Source of the DNA: Alkalihalobacillus sp. LMS39
Lineage (GTDB): Bacteria > Bacillota > Bacilli > Bacillales > Bacillaceae_F
Length of the DNA: 64,000 nt
Assembly (NCBI RefSeq): GCF_022812285.1
Contig: NZ_CP093300.1
Coordinates: 744,001 to 808,000 of the forward strand
Direction: 5' to 3'
Shown here piece after piece: positions 42,541 through 53,580 of this stretch. Position 1 is the stretch's first letter. Every line of letters begins with the position of its first letter. Made by a program: the position numbers and the translations under genes. Below the pieces are notes generated by a model. The model was not told the origin of the DNA, did no database searches, and saw only the letters and a program-made list of their open reading frames with translations.

Positions 42541-43717
42541 TTTTTTCCCCTCCAATCGGTATGTTGCAAGTAATTATTGAACCTTCCTTTCGTTTAGATT
42601 GAATTTCAAGAGTACCATGCAGCGTTGTTAGTCGATCCTTCATGCTTTGTAAACCAAATCCATAATTCATATTCTCAAATCCTATTCCATTATCGGAAAT
42701 AGTAAGCGTAATTTGATTCATATCAAAAATTAATTGGACAACTAGCTTGGAAGCCTTCCCGTGACGTTTAGCATTTGTCAAAGCTTCTTGTAGACAACGG
42801 ATAATTGTGAACTTTATTGTTTTTGAAACATCTAGTTCTTTTCCTTTAATAAGGAAGTAGACTTCTGAGGAAGTTACTTCTTCAAACTTTGTAATGATTT
42901 TGTTGAGGTAATCACTTAATGAGATGACATCAATATTATCAAACATTGAATGAATAGTGTACCTCACCACTTCTAAGTCCTTACTCATAATACTCTGGAT
43001 TTTTAACAATTTATCCTTAGCTTTTTGAGGATTTTTATCTATTAAATAGATACTTGCTTCAATACCAACAATCGACGAAGTGAATGTGTGCCCAATAGTG
43101 TCATGTAAGTCACGAGAAAGTCGAATTCTTTCTTCAACAAGAGTTATTTGCTCGATTTGATCTGAATATTGTATAAGTGCATTGTTTTGTTCTTCAATAA
43201 TGGTATTTCTCTTTCTAATTTCCGATAATAATTTTTTCACTCTTAAGTTGGAAGTATCCACATAATATATGCAAAATCCTATACCAAAAGCTGCGATATA
43301 AGTTAGTACATGAATCAAGGAATGTAAAATACTCCCCCTTAAAAATCCTTCTAAAAATGGTATAAATAGCAAAATCACAGGTGCAGACCAACGTAAAGTT
43401 TGTTTGTTTTGAAGATATCCAATCATAAAACTGCTAATCATTAAAAAAGTAATGGGTTCAAACTGGTTTAAGTAAATAGTTGCTGTACCACTAAAAATGA
43501 TTTCAGAAACAGAGTAAAAAGTGATATTTTTGTACCCAGGTCTCCAAAAAATGTGAGGGATTATATATGAAAGGACAAATAAAAGAAATACATAGAAAAA
43601 AGTAATTTCAGATGGTCTTTCTATCCAGTAATATGCCAAAGAGGAGGTGTAAAGTAATAACCTTACACTAAATACAAGCCAATCAATGTACCTCCACTGT
43701 TGTAAATCAACACTCAA
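42533..43717 (-). CDS. NarL-type membrane sensor histidine kinase
   Basis: A 394-residue kinase with five to six N-terminal membrane helices (for example SYIIPHIFW and LIHVLTYIAAFGIGFCIYY), a coiled linker, the HisKA_3 motif ERIRLSRDLHDTIGHTF, and an HATPase domain (CLQEALTNAKRHG, ISDNGIGF, GFGLQSMKDRL). Little lies outside the membrane, so it probably senses a membrane-associated cue, as DesK- or LiaS-type kinases do. The TTG start follows GTAGGTGA. The divergent DJ-1/PfpI gene is a candidate target. Confidence 0.88.
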   Translation of the reverse strand: MSVDLQQWRYIDWLVFSVRLLLYTSSLAYYWIERPSEITFFYVFLLFVLSYIIPHIFWRPGYKNITFYSVSEIIFSGTATIYLNQFEPITFLMISSFMIGYLQNKQTLRWSAPVILLFIPFLEGFLRGSILHSLIHVLTYIAAFGIGFCIYYVDTSNLRVKKLLSEIRKRNTIIEEQNNALIQYSDQIEQITLVEERIRLSRDLHDTIGHTFTSSIVGIEASIYLIDKNPQKAKDKLLKIQSIMSKDLEVVRYTIHSMFDNIDVISLSDYLNKIITKFEEVTSSEVYFLIKGKELDVSKTIKFTIIRCLQEALTNAKRHGKASKLVVQLIFDMNQITLTISDNGIGFENMNYGFGLQSMKDRLTTLHGTLEIQSKRKEGSIITCNIPIGGEKNE

Positions 43718-43911
43718 AATTTGTCACCTACCCATTCGTTTCTTTGATTTTAGCATGTAACGTCTTGTTTTCTTCGATGAACAACAATATATTACAAATT
43801 TTATGACAAATGTCACTATAGCTATATGACATTACATTTATACACTTAGGCTAGCGGAAAACAACCTTTATCAGCAGACTAGCTTTAAGGAATAGAAGGA
43901 GCGAATAAATA

Positions 43912-45267
43912 ATGAAACGATTAGTAAGAATAGTTGTTTTTCTGATTGTTTTAGTTTTACCAGTAACAGTTAGTGGGGGAATAGGCGGCATGTTGAAAAT
44001 GAATGAAATGATGGGTGACATTGAAAATAGGCCTGAGGGATTTACGTCTGATATGATTTCCTCACCGGAATATGACCCCGATAAGCCAACAGTAGGTGTA
44101 GTGCTCGGAAGCGATAACAGTGAAATCCTTGATGTTCTTATACCGTACGAACTTTTTTCTGCGACAGGAAAATATAACGTCTATACTGTTTCACCAACAA
44201 ATAACTTAACTACATTGAGTGGTGGGTTAGATATCATACCTCACTATTCGTTTGAAGAACTGAATGAATTAGTTGGGGGTGACCTAGATGTATTAGTAGT
44301 TCCCGCAATTTTTTACACGGCAAATGTGGAATATGATTCAGTTAGAGAATATATTAAAGGTCACTCCGGATCCCAAACTACTATTCTTTCGATATGTGCA
44401 GGAGCAGAAAACCTTGCCGATGCGGGGTTATTAGATTATGTGCCAGCTACGACCCACTTTGGGGACATGGTAAAGCTTAAAATGATGTATCGGGACGTAG
44501 ATTGGGTTAAAGGTAAAAGATATGTCGTCTATGACAATGTTGTAACGACAGCAGGTATTACGTCAGGTATTGATGGTTCCTTATATGTTATCTCCCAGAT
44601 GTTTGGTGAGGAAACTGCTAAAAGTGTAGCAGAAGAATTAAATTATCACGACTTACAATATGTAAATGACCCAACGATGGAACATTTCGGACTTGGGTTA
44701 CCTGATGTTATAGCACTTCTAAATGGTGGCTACCATTGGATTACAAACAAAGATGGTGTTCTCTTATATGAGGGTATGGAAGAAACTGCTTTAGGGACCA
44801 TTTTTGATGCGCACACTATTTCTGGAACGACGTCAACACGTACAATCGGAGAGACTGTGTCACCAATAAAGACGAAAAATGGGTTATTTATTGTTCCTAG
44901 ATACACAAAGGACACTTGGCCAAGTATTGAAAGAATGGTTGTTACCGGAACTAACGCTTTACATGATAAAGAAAAATATAGTTCTGTTGTAGAGGCATTA
45001 CCGGAAGGAGTAGAGCTAGTTTATTTGCATGCTAAAGAGCCAGAAAGATTTATTTTAGAACCCGCACTCGAAGATCTAGCTAAACAAACGAACAATCCTA
45101 CAGCAACGTTCGCAGCTAAGCGTTTAGAGTATAGAGCAGATGCACTGGAACTTGAAGGACCAAGGTTTGCTTTAGGTGTAACGTTATTGCCTATAGTTCT
45201 TCTTTTCCTCTCGTTATTATTGGCAATCATATTAGATAAGCGATTCTTTAGAAAAAGGTGGAACTAA
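43912..45267 (+). CDS. Membrane-tethered DJ-1/PfpI-type protein
   Basis: A 451-residue protein with an N-terminal membrane segment (IVVFLIVLVLPVTVSGGIGG), a large external part and a C-terminal helix (LGVTLLPIVLLFLSLLLAII) ending in a short basic tail. Residues 60-240 are a class-I glutaminase/DJ-1/PfpI domain (PTVGVVLGSDNSEILDVLIPY, nucleophile elbow SICAGAENLADAG with Cys162, TTAGITSGID near the end), like the sensor domain of GATase-AraC regulators. A second domain follows (about 250-420). Placement outside the cell is unusual for this fold. GAAGGAG precedes the ATG. Confidence 0.8.
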   Translation: MKRLVRIVVFLIVLVLPVTVSGGIGGMLKMNEMMGDIENRPEGFTSDMISSPEYDPDKPTVGVVLGSDNSEILDVLIPYELFSATGKYNVYTVSPTNNLTTLSGGLDIIPHYSFEELNELVGGDLDVLVVPAIFYTANVEYDSVREYIKGHSGSQTTILSICAGAENLADAGLLDYVPATTHFGDMVKLKMMYRDVDWVKGKRYVVYDNVVTTAGITSGIDGSLYVISQMFGEETAKSVAEELNYHDLQYVNDPTMEHFGLGLPDVIALLNGGYHWITNKDGVLLYEGMEETALGTIFDAHTISGTTSTRTIGETVSPIKTKNGLFIVPRYTKDTWPSIERMVVTGTNALHDKEKYSSVVEALPEGVELVYLHAKEPERFILEPALEDLAKQTNNPTATFAAKRLEYRADALELEGPRFALGVTLLPIVLLFLSLLLAIILDKRFFRKRWN

Positions 45268-45391
45268 TTTACGATATGGGTTTAAGTATTTTTTGTATGA
45301 AGGAAACGTGAGGAAATTATACTTCGTAGTGGATTGGAAATGGTTGAAGAAGAATCAACAAGAGGCTATAGAGGGAGACAAGTGAAGGTGA

Positions 45392-45556
45392 ACATTTTAA
45401 TTATATTTGCTATTCGTATTTATATCTGTTATTGTTAAGGAAGTTATTTTTGTTCGGTATACAGGGAAAGAAAAGTTTTAAACTCTCGCCTTTGATATCT
45501 ATTTGAACATCAATAGTAATAAATCGTGGAGTAAGTCCACACAGGAGGAAACAAAC
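45392..45556 (+). promoter_or_regulatory. Long cold-shock 5' leader
   Basis: About 130-165 bases of untranslated leader before csp, ending in ACAGGAGGAA. The blocks TTTTTGTTCGGTATACAGG and CATCAATAGTAATAAATC are conserved in the decayed copy at 41631, suggesting a functional temperature-responsive RNA leader, as known for csp mRNAs. Confidence 0.65.
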
Positions 45557-45757
45557 ATGCAACAAGGTACAGTAAAATGGTTTAACGCAGAAAAAGGATT
45601 TGGATTTATTGAAATCGAAGGTGGAGACGATGTATTTGTACATTTCTCAGCGATCCAAGGCGAAGGATTCAAAAGTCTAGAAGAAGGTCAACGTGTAACT
45701 TTTGATACAGAGCAAGGTCAACGTGGACTTCAAGCAACAAACGTAAACAAAGCATAA
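45557..45757 (+). CDS. CspA-family cold-shock protein
   Basis: A 66-residue cold-shock domain protein. RNP1 is KGFGFIEIE and RNP2 is VFVHFSAIQ; the start [14 protein letters not shown] and end GLQATNV complete the five-strand barrel. It binds single-stranded RNA/DNA and melts mRNA structure in the cold. The ATG follows GGAGGAA. It has its own leader and terminator, and a dead copy lies 3.8 kb upstream. Confidence 0.95.
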   Translation: MQQGTVKWFNAEKGFGFIEIEGGDDVFVHFSAIQGEGFKSLEEGQRVTFDTEQGQRGLQATNVNKA

Positions 45758-45764
45758 GAACGAT

Positions 45765-45792
45765 AAGGACTCTATTATAGAGTCCTTTTTTT
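45765..45792 (+). terminator. Terminator after csp
   Basis: AAGGACTCTA and TAGAGTCCTT (10-bp perfect stem, three-base loop), followed by a T run. Confidence 0.92.
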
Positions 45793-45907
45793 ATATGCTA
45801 AAATCAATAGAGACTGCTAAAAGTCGCGCTTGTCAGCACCGAAGAGAAATAAATGTAAGTAAAAACGCATAACGGAAGATAAAATTAGGACAAAGGAGAA
45901 ATAGAGA

Positions 45908-46105
45908 ATGACTGGAACAAAAAGAGAACATATAAAGCCAGGTTCAAGAGTAAGAATTGTAGAAAAACAAAACCAGCGCTCTGGAAAGTTAACAGAAGGG
46001 ATAGTAGCAAATATACTGACAAACTCGGCGACTCATCCACATGGTATAAAAGTAAGGCTTGAAAGTGGAATTGTTGGTAGAGTGAAGGAAATTTTAAATG
46101 GATAA
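45908..46105 (+). CDS. ywbE: YwbE family protein (DUF2196)
   Basis: A 65-residue protein with the whole YwbE signature: REHIKPGSRVRIVEKQNQRS, then GKLTEGIVANILTNSATHPH and GIKVRLESGIVGRVKEI. It is a small beta-rich, KOW-like protein that occurs widely in bacteria and some archaea; its function is not established. AAAGGAG precedes the ATG. Single-gene unit. Confidence 0.92.
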   Translation: MTGTKREHIKPGSRVRIVEKQNQRSGKLTEGIVANILTNSATHPHGIKVRLESGIVGRVKEILNG

Positions 46106-46300
46106 ATTGTTGTTTTCTACAAAACGAGGAGACCGTGAACACTTACCAGTTTCGTTGAGCTCATGAAAGATGCCTTCCTGTGTCAACGTTAAACTTAATT
46201 ATCCGCCCCAATGCCTTCCAATCCTGCAGAAGTGTGCACCGATAGTCGGATCCGCTTGTTTCTTTCTTGTTATTCTATTGTTGAAAGGGAGGTCATTTTG

Positions 46301-47146
46301 ATGGATTCACTGGAAAGTATGAATGGAGCAATAAACTATATTGAAGAAAATCTAATTGGTGAAATTGATTTTCAAGAAGTGGCGAGAATGGCTCGATGCT
46401 CAGAATACCATTTTAAACGGATGTTTTCATTTTTAGCTGGTGTGTCACTTTCTGAATATATTAGACGACGTCGATTGACCCTCGCTGCTTTTGACTTGAA
46501 GCATGGCAATGAAAAGGTGATTGATATAGCCTTGAAATACGGTTACCATTCACCGGATGCTTTTACACGAGCGTTTCAAAGTCTTCATGGAGTTACTCCA
46601 ACAGAGGCACGTCGCGATTTCCATTCACTCAAGGCGTATCCAAAAATGACCTTCCAATTAACGATTAAGGGAGGAACAGAAATGAATTACAAAATAGTAC
46701 AAAAAGATGCTTTTCGAGTGGTAGGTTGGAAAAATAGGGTGAATTTAGTGCCTACAGGGACAAACCCTGAAATAGCAGAAATGTGGGAATCGATAAGTGA
46801 TGAAACCTATGCACAAATTGAAGGGTTATCTGAATTAGAACCTAGAGGAATCATCAATGTATGTACGAATTTTTCTGAGGAACGAAGTCAACATGGTGAA
46901 CTTGATTATTACATTGCAGCAGCTACGACGAAACCATGTCCTGACAACTTGGATGAGCTTCAGATTCAGGAGTATACTTGGGCGGTGTTTGAGGTTGATG
47001 GCGATTGGGATAAAGTGCAAGAGGCTTGGGGAAGAATTTATTCGGAATGGTTCCCTTCTTCAGGGTATGAGCATGTAGAAGGCCCAGAAATACTTGCAAG
47101 TAAAGAGAATAAAAGTGAGATCTGGATGACAGTAAGGAAAAAATAG
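46301..47146 (+). CDS. AraC regulator with GyrI-like effector domain
   Basis: A 281-residue regulator. The N-terminal AraC module reads [20 protein letters not shown], then the second [23 protein letters not shown] and [13 protein letters not shown]. Residues 125-281 form a GyrI-like (SOUL/Rob C-terminal type) domain with YYIAAAT and [20 protein letters not shown]. Such proteins respond to small hydrophobic compounds and control efflux genes. The ATG at 46301 has GGGAGGT upstream; earlier in-frame codons do not. Confidence 0.88.
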   Translation: MDSLESMNGAINYIEENLIGEIDFQEVARMARCSEYHFKRMFSFLAGVSLSEYIRRRRLTLAAFDLKHGNEKVIDIALKYGYHSPDAFTRAFQSLHGVTPTEARRDFHSLKAYPKMTFQLTIKGGTEMNYKIVQKDAFRVVGWKNRVNLVPTGTNPEIAEMWESISDETYAQIEGLSELEPRGIINVCTNFSEERSQHGELDYYIAAATTKPCPDNLDELQIQEYTWAVFEVDGDWDKVQEAWGRIYSEWFPSSGYEHVEGPEILASKENKSEIWMTVRKK

Positions 47147-47166
47147 AGCAATAAAATAGATAAGAG

Positions 47167-47211
47167 AAACCCAATCCCCAACAGCTATGCTGATGGGGAT
47201 TGGGTTTTCTT
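47167..47211 (+). terminator. Terminator after AraC/GyrI gene
   Basis: AAACCCAATCCCCA and TGGGGATTGGGTTT, a perfect 14-bp stem, followed by TCTT. 47212-47485 beyond it is AT-rich and shows no gene. Confidence 0.92.
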
Positions 47212-47485
47212 ATTGTTTTTATCTTTAATTGTGGCTTAGAACAAAAAAGAAAAGCTATCATTTTTGAAAAACTTAGATTCTGTAATGTTCAGAACCAAAT
47301 TTTTAAAACTCTCCCACGGTATGGAAAAGTGTGGTAATCTGTAAATGGTAAAATAAAAACCATTTTAAATAACAATAACGGAGTGTACTTTGCTTTATGG
47401 TTTCCTTTTATAAAAGCAAATACAAACAGTATTTTGCTTGGAGCCATACGTAAATAACCCTTAACATATGGAAAGGATAATTTAA

Positions 47486-48682
47486 ATGAATACTAAATTC
47501 GGTTTAACAATACTAAGTGTTATCATTGTTAGTGTTTTAGCTGGATGCCAAAATCAAGTTACTAATAGTTCAGATAGCCTAAAAGATAAGAGTCCTGATA
47601 TAGAAACTGTTGAAAATGTGGAAGAAACACCAAAAGTGCTGAGTGAGGAAGAAGCTAAAGAGATTGTCAACGGTACGTTACATTCTTTATTTAGTAAACT
47701 TGATATGATTGGAATGGAACATTCATGGGGGCAAACTAAAAGTCCAGATTATATTTTAATAGAGAATCAAGTTGAAAACATGGTTACCGATGAATTTTCT
47801 TCTATTATTTTGAGCGATTTTGTAAAAGAATACTATTGTAATTGCGGTTCATTTAGACCTCTAGTTAACACAGAAGTTCGATTTGCCTTCGAACAAAATG
47901 ATGAACAGTTAAAAATAACGGCATTTGAACCAGCAAAGGGTATATTAAGTGGTTATAAGTGGGAGTTTGATTTTATTAAAGATGGGGATATATGGAAATT
48001 ACATCATTGGGAGAGTACTCAATTAGAAGGGATGGATATTGAGTTTACGGTTGAAGAAGCAAAAGCCTTCCTGTCCAATGATAAAGGAAATCCTGAATAT
48101 GTAGACCAATATGAAGATGGAGAGGGAAATAGTATTTACATATTTAACATGGTGAATGCCCCTGAATTGAGTCAGGTTGGATTCCATTCGAAAGACACGT
48201 CATTACTTGTGGGCACCCGTCTAAAGAATGTAAATCATGAGATAGTGAAGAAAAATGAGGGAATTACATTTACAGATTTGTATTTTGAATCGCCTTTGTT
48301 TATTAGGTCTAATACAGATAGATATTATTTAATTGAATGGTATGGTTATCCCATTTCTGAAAACGAAATTACAGACGGAATTCAACTTGAATATGTCGAC
48401 TCGACATATTACTTGAATAAAGAAGGAACTGAATTATTTAAAGTTGTTATAAATGAAAGTAAAGCAAAGAGCTTTTATTATGATTTCAATGAAGTCATCG
48501 ATGTCTACGTAAATGACCCAGAAGTGTGGGAATATTCTTCAGAATACACGTATGAAAAAAAGTCGGATAATGAAGGACACCATTTGATTTTAAAAGATGT
48601 GTATCAGAAGTCTCATATTATTTTTACTTCCGACCATCAAAGTGGGAATCCGATTAAAAGAATTACATTCACATTTAACTAA
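47486..48682 (+). CDS. Hypothetical lipoprotein
   Basis: A 398-residue lipoprotein: ILSVIIVSVLAGC is a clean lipobox (Cys 21). The mature part begins with an acidic Ser/Asp/Glu-rich linker and then a domain with LSEEEAKEIVNGTLHSLFSK and DFIKDGDIWKLHHWESTQ, a fold pattern seen in several Bacillus cell-surface lipoproteins (IseA-like or NTF2-like), and a second beta-rich half. I cannot assign a function. GAAAGGATA precedes the ATG; single-gene unit. Confidence 0.75.
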   Translation: MNTKFGLTILSVIIVSVLAGCQNQVTNSSDSLKDKSPDIETVENVEETPKVLSEEEAKEIVNGTLHSLFSKLDMIGMEHSWGQTKSPDYILIENQVENMVTDEFSSIILSDFVKEYYCNCGSFRPLVNTEVRFAFEQNDEQLKITAFEPAKGILSGYKWEFDFIKDGDIWKLHHWESTQLEGMDIEFTVEEAKAFLSNDKGNPEYVDQYEDGEGNSIYIFNMVNAPELSQVGFHSKDTSLLVGTRLKNVNHEIVKKNEGITFTDLYFESPLFIRSNTDRYYLIEWYGYPISENEITDGIQLEYVDSTYYLNKEGTELFKVVINESKAKSFYYDFNEVIDVYVNDPEVWEYSSEYTYEKKSDNEGHHLILKDVYQKSHIIFTSDHQSGNPIKRITFTFN

Positions 48683-50002
<1,320 letters not shown>

Positions 50003-50081
50003 AGGTGTCTTTAGTCATCTCCTCAGTTTATCTAGTAAACTAGTGTTTATGAAAGTAAACAAAAAAGAGTATCAAATTTAT

Positions 50082-50136
50082 AATAATCCCTTTAGGTAGG
50101 CTAAACTATAACATAGTCGACTTGAAGGGATTATTT
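50082..50136 (+). terminator. Long-loop terminator after arabinanase
   Basis: AATAATCCCTT and AAGGGATTATT pair perfectly (11 bp) around a 33-34-base loop, followed by TTGTTT. Confidence 0.65.
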
Positions 50137-50209
50137 TGTTTGGATGAAAACATTCAAATTATATTTTTTATAGCAGGAAAAATCAACCATCCTTAAAATA
50201 TTAATAAAT

Positions 50210-51076
50210 ATGACAAATATGAACTTAGAGGTGTTTGATATAGAACTTTTAGAATTGTTTTACAAAAAGTATACTCATACAGTTCAAGCTTCCGATTATG
50301 TCGAGTGGGCGAAGGAGCATTTACATATGGATATCCTCGAGATAAAGAAGTTAGCGAGTATGAGTGTAGAAGACTCACTTAATATTTTTGAAATTGAAAA
50401 AATGTTTGCTGATATTATGGAGGCGTTGCAACAAGCGCCCCCTTCAGAGAAAGAATGCTTTCTCTTTCATGTGAAAAGCCTACATAAACAATTATTGCTG
50501 CCAAGTAAAACTGCAATTTCAATTGTAAAAGAATTGTACGATTGTACAATCGAACATGACTTGATGGATGAACAGCTGAATTGGCAAGAAATTAGCGATG
50601 CCATCGATGATTTTCAGTATGGAGACAATCAAAATGGTTACACCGAGGAGAAGATTAAGAAGATGATCATTCCCCAGGCCCGTAAGCTATGGCATGGGAA
50701 ATTGAGTAATGTTGAATGTAAGGAAATCATTGGACAAAAAATAACGGGCATTGATTATGATGTTCATTTCATCATTCAATTGGAAAAAGGTGCTATTATT
50801 ATCGAGTGTCCTTGGAGAATTCGCAACGTGGATTCAGTTCTGTTAGGAGAAACAGATATCAAATCGAACCAAATAGAGTGGAAAGCGGTAAAGGAATTAT
50901 TGAAAGGGAAAACAATTGAAGACGTTCATATATTTGAACAATGCCCATTTCTTATTATCCAGTGTGACGATCTTTTTTTAGATGTGTTTCATGCCAGTTC
51001 TCATTTTGATGGCTGGACGTTAACGGATGAAGATGGTTTTTATTTGTTTTCGATGTATGGGGGAAGCTTGGCGTGA
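50210..51076 (+). CDS. Hypothetical protein, 288 aa
   Basis: A cytoplasmic protein without recognised motif. The N-terminal 130 residues are helical (ELLELFYKKYTHTVQASDYV); the C-terminal half is beta-rich (GQKITGIDYDVHFIIQLEKG, then IIECPWRIRNVDSVLLGETD), like small ligand- or immunity-type domains. The ribosome site is weak at the ATG chosen. It overlaps the possible longer reading of the next gene but not its preferred start. Confidence 0.65.
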   Translation: MTNMNLEVFDIELLELFYKKYTHTVQASDYVEWAKEHLHMDILEIKKLASMSVEDSLNIFEIEKMFADIMEALQQAPPSEKECFLFHVKSLHKQLLLPSKTAISIVKELYDCTIEHDLMDEQLNWQEISDAIDDFQYGDNQNGYTEEKIKKMIIPQARKLWHGKLSNVECKEIIGQKITGIDYDVHFIIQLEKGAIIIECPWRIRNVDSVLLGETDIKSNQIEWKAVKELLKGKTIEDVHIFEQCPFLIIQCDDLFLDVFHASSHFDGWTLTDEDGFYLFSMYGGSLA

Positions 51077-51107
51077 AACTATGTGTTTGTTGGCAGGTGG
51101 AAATGTG

Positions 51108-51854
51108 GTGAATAGTATTATGAAAAAGCTCGTTGTGTTTATATGTCTTATTATATTAAGTTACATTCCGTTCATAGTGAATTCAACTATAGGCTTTCTT
51201 CTTACAGCACTGTTATTTTTTTATTTGACATTGAAACTATTAAAGCTCATTTCTATTAATGGTTTCCATGAATTAGGGCTATATCGTCATCGTAAGTGGG
51301 GCTCTTTTTTGATTAGTGGAGTTTTAATTGGTTGTTTTTTTAATGGTGTAGTGTTTGTCATTTTGTCTGTTTTAGATATTGCTTCACTTGAATTCGTTTC
51401 TGTACAAAATATCATTCTTATTTTTTTATTTGCTCTATTCACTGCTGGTTTTACAGCATTTGCAGAAGAACTCATCTTTCGAGGATATATAGTAAAAATT
51501 CTTAAAGAACATCTATCATGGAGATGGATTGTCTTAATTATATGTTTCTTATTTACGTTGTACCATCTTCCACAATGGGGATTGCCTCTTCCTTATTGGA
51601 TTCGATATTTTATAATGGCAGTTGTTTTTACATTGCCCTTTATTGTGACGAAATCATTATGGTTGAGCATTGGCATCCATTTTGGAGGTAACTTTACATA
51701 TTATTTGCTATTAACTGAGTTAGGGTTTTTAGCAACTGAGAAAAATGAAAATATAATAGAGACTATGGGTTGGGTATCATTAGGGGTTGCGTTTGTATTG
51801 CTTTGTTTTATTTACGTGTTTTTACAAAAGGTAAAACATCATGTCCATAAATGA
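51108..51854 (+). CDS. CPBP family intramembrane metalloprotease
   Basis: A 248-residue protein with about seven to eight membrane helices and the three CPBP/Rce1-like motifs: EELIFRGYI (catalytic-type Glu-Glu and Arg), LYHLPQWGLP (His) and SIGIHFGGNF (His and Asn). Members mature peptides or provide self-immunity. AGGTGG lies before the GTG at 51108; the ATG at 51120 is an alternative. It starts 31 bases after the hypothetical gene, perhaps as an operon. Confidence 0.85.
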   Translation: MNSIMKKLVVFICLIILSYIPFIVNSTIGFLLTALLFFYLTLKLLKLISINGFHELGLYRHRKWGSFLISGVLIGCFFNGVVFVILSVLDIASLEFVSVQNIILIFLFALFTAGFTAFAEELIFRGYIVKILKEHLSWRWIVLIICFLFTLYHLPQWGLPLPYWIRYFIMAVVFTLPFIVTKSLWLSIGIHFGGNFTYYLLLTELGFLATEKNENIIETMGWVSLGVAFVLLCFIYVFLQKVKHHVHK

Positions 51855-51910
51855 ATATTGTTCCTTTGTTAGAAATTATTATTAGAAAAATCCATAATAA
51901 AATTAACATT

Positions 51911-51960
51911 AAAAAGATTGAATCAAAAGAAGAAAAAGTTCTTTTGATTCAGTCTTTTTT
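51911..51960 (+). terminator. Terminator after CPBP gene
   Basis: AAAGATTGAATCAAAAG and CTTTTGATTCAGTCTTT pair over 17 bases with one mismatch, followed by T run. Confidence 0.9.
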
Positions 51961-52134
51961 AGTGTTCAATAATTAGTTCATAGTCAGTTCATATTACTTT
52001 ATTAAAATAGTGTCACGTATTTTTAGAAGACGTTAAAAATCACAATCGTTAAGGGATAAACATAAAAAATGGTAAGAGGAGTCAATGACTAGTTTGATGC
52101 TGAAAACTAGTTGCCAAAAAAGTGAGGTGTAATA

Positions 52135-53580
52135 ATGAAAAGGGGGAAGAGAGTTCTTAAAATACTTAGCATATGTTTTTCTATATATATAATCTATGCG
52201 CTCATGGCGGGTGTTGTGTTATTTTCGTTTCTTAATCCAGAACCTAGCCCGCTTCATAAGAGTTACGAGGCAGAACGCTTCTATGGAGAGGGTGTTTCAC
52301 AAGACGGTGTAGCTCTTATTGAAGGTCGTGTTGAATCAGGAGCGGCGAGAATTAATTTAATGGAAAATGCACAAGAATCCATTGATATTTCTTATTATAC
52401 AATTCATCAAGGTTTTGCTAGTGAATTGTTCTTTGCTAGTATTATCGACGCTGCTGACAGGGGAGTCGAAGTAAGGGTACTTCTTGATGGGCTTTTTCAT
52501 AATTTGCGCAACCATTCCAAGGATATTATCTACGCCTTTTCTACTCATCCTAATATTGAGTTAAAGTTCTATGAACCTTTTGATGCTCTTCGTCCATGGA
52601 CATGGAACAATCGCCTACATGATAAACTGATTTTAGTCGATTATGAGTATGGAATGATTGGTGGTCGGAACATTGGTGATAAATATTTTAGTCATGATGG
52701 ATATGAAGGGGCATCGAATGACCGTGATGTACTCATCATTAATATGGATAAAGAAAATAAAGAACAAAGTGTCATCAAGCAAATGAAAAACTATTTTAAT
52801 GACGTTTGGGACCATGAATTTTCAAAGCATGCTGTTGATGAAATCACGGATAGACAATCTAGGCTTGGAAAAGAAAAAGCAATGGAACTTAGAAAGTTTC
52901 TTGCTGATATGCAAAAAGACCATTCTTCATTATTCCAACAGGAAATCAATTGGGACAATAAAGTGGTGTCAACAAATCAAATTCTATTCCTTCATAATCC
53001 ACTTGAACGACTAGTAAAAGAGCCATGGGTGTGGCAAGAGTTGACCCATTTAATAGAAAGTGCGGAGGAATCCGTCATTGTTCAAAGTCCCTACGTGATA
53101 CCGAATGATAACATGATGAACTTTCTGGATATGGAGAAGAGTTCTGCTTCAGAAATACAAATCGTAACAAACTCGTTAGCAGCAACGCCTAATGTGTTAG
53201 CTTTCTCAGGTTATACAAAATATCGTGAAAAGATAGCAAGTAGTAATGCTGAACTGTATGAGTACCAAGGTCCTTCGGAATCCCTACATGCCAAAACGTT
53301 CATTATTGATAACAGGCTAACGGCAATTGGTTCTTTTAACGTAGACCCAAGAAGTGCGTTTTTAAATACGGAAGTGATGGTTGTGATTGACAGTGTTGCA
53401 TTTGCTGAGGAAGTTAGCGAAAATATAAAACAACAGATTGAGACAAATAGCCTCAAGGTTCAGAATGACGGTTCATACGAAAGTAACCCTGATGTTGAAG
53501 AACAACAAACGTCGTATCGGAAAAGAGCTGGGGTTCATATTTTATCTTGGTTTAACTTCATATTGGAAGATTTACTTTAG
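52135..53580 (+). CDS. Phospholipase-D/cardiolipin-synthase-like membrane protein
   Basis: A 481-residue PLD-superfamily protein. An N-terminal membrane anchor (ILSICFSIYIIYALMAGVVLF) is followed by two HKD sites: HDKLILVDYEYGMIGGRN (about 161) and HAKTFIIDNRLTAIGSFN (about 384), both complete. It probably acts on phospholipid head groups at the outer membrane face; one anchor rather than two helices differs from standard Cls. AGTGAGGTG is the ribosome site. A weak stem (AGCCGGCTATT/AGATAGTCGGTT) follows the stop. Confidence 0.85.
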   Translation: MKRGKRVLKILSICFSIYIIYALMAGVVLFSFLNPEPSPLHKSYEAERFYGEGVSQDGVALIEGRVESGAARINLMENAQESIDISYYTIHQGFASELFFASIIDAADRGVEVRVLLDGLFHNLRNHSKDIIYAFSTHPNIELKFYEPFDALRPWTWNNRLHDKLILVDYEYGMIGGRNIGDKYFSHDGYEGASNDRDVLIINMDKENKEQSVIKQMKNYFNDVWDHEFSKHAVDEITDRQSRLGKEKAMELRKFLADMQKDHSSLFQQEINWDNKVVSTNQILFLHNPLERLVKEPWVWQELTHLIESAEESVIVQSPYVIPNDNMMNFLDMEKSSASEIQIVTNSLAATPNVLAFSGYTKYREKIASSNAELYEYQGPSESLHAKTFIIDNRLTAIGSFNVDPRSAFLNTEVMVVIDSVAFAEEVSENIKQQIETNSLKVQNDGSYESNPDVEEQQTSYRKRAGVHILSWFNFILEDLL

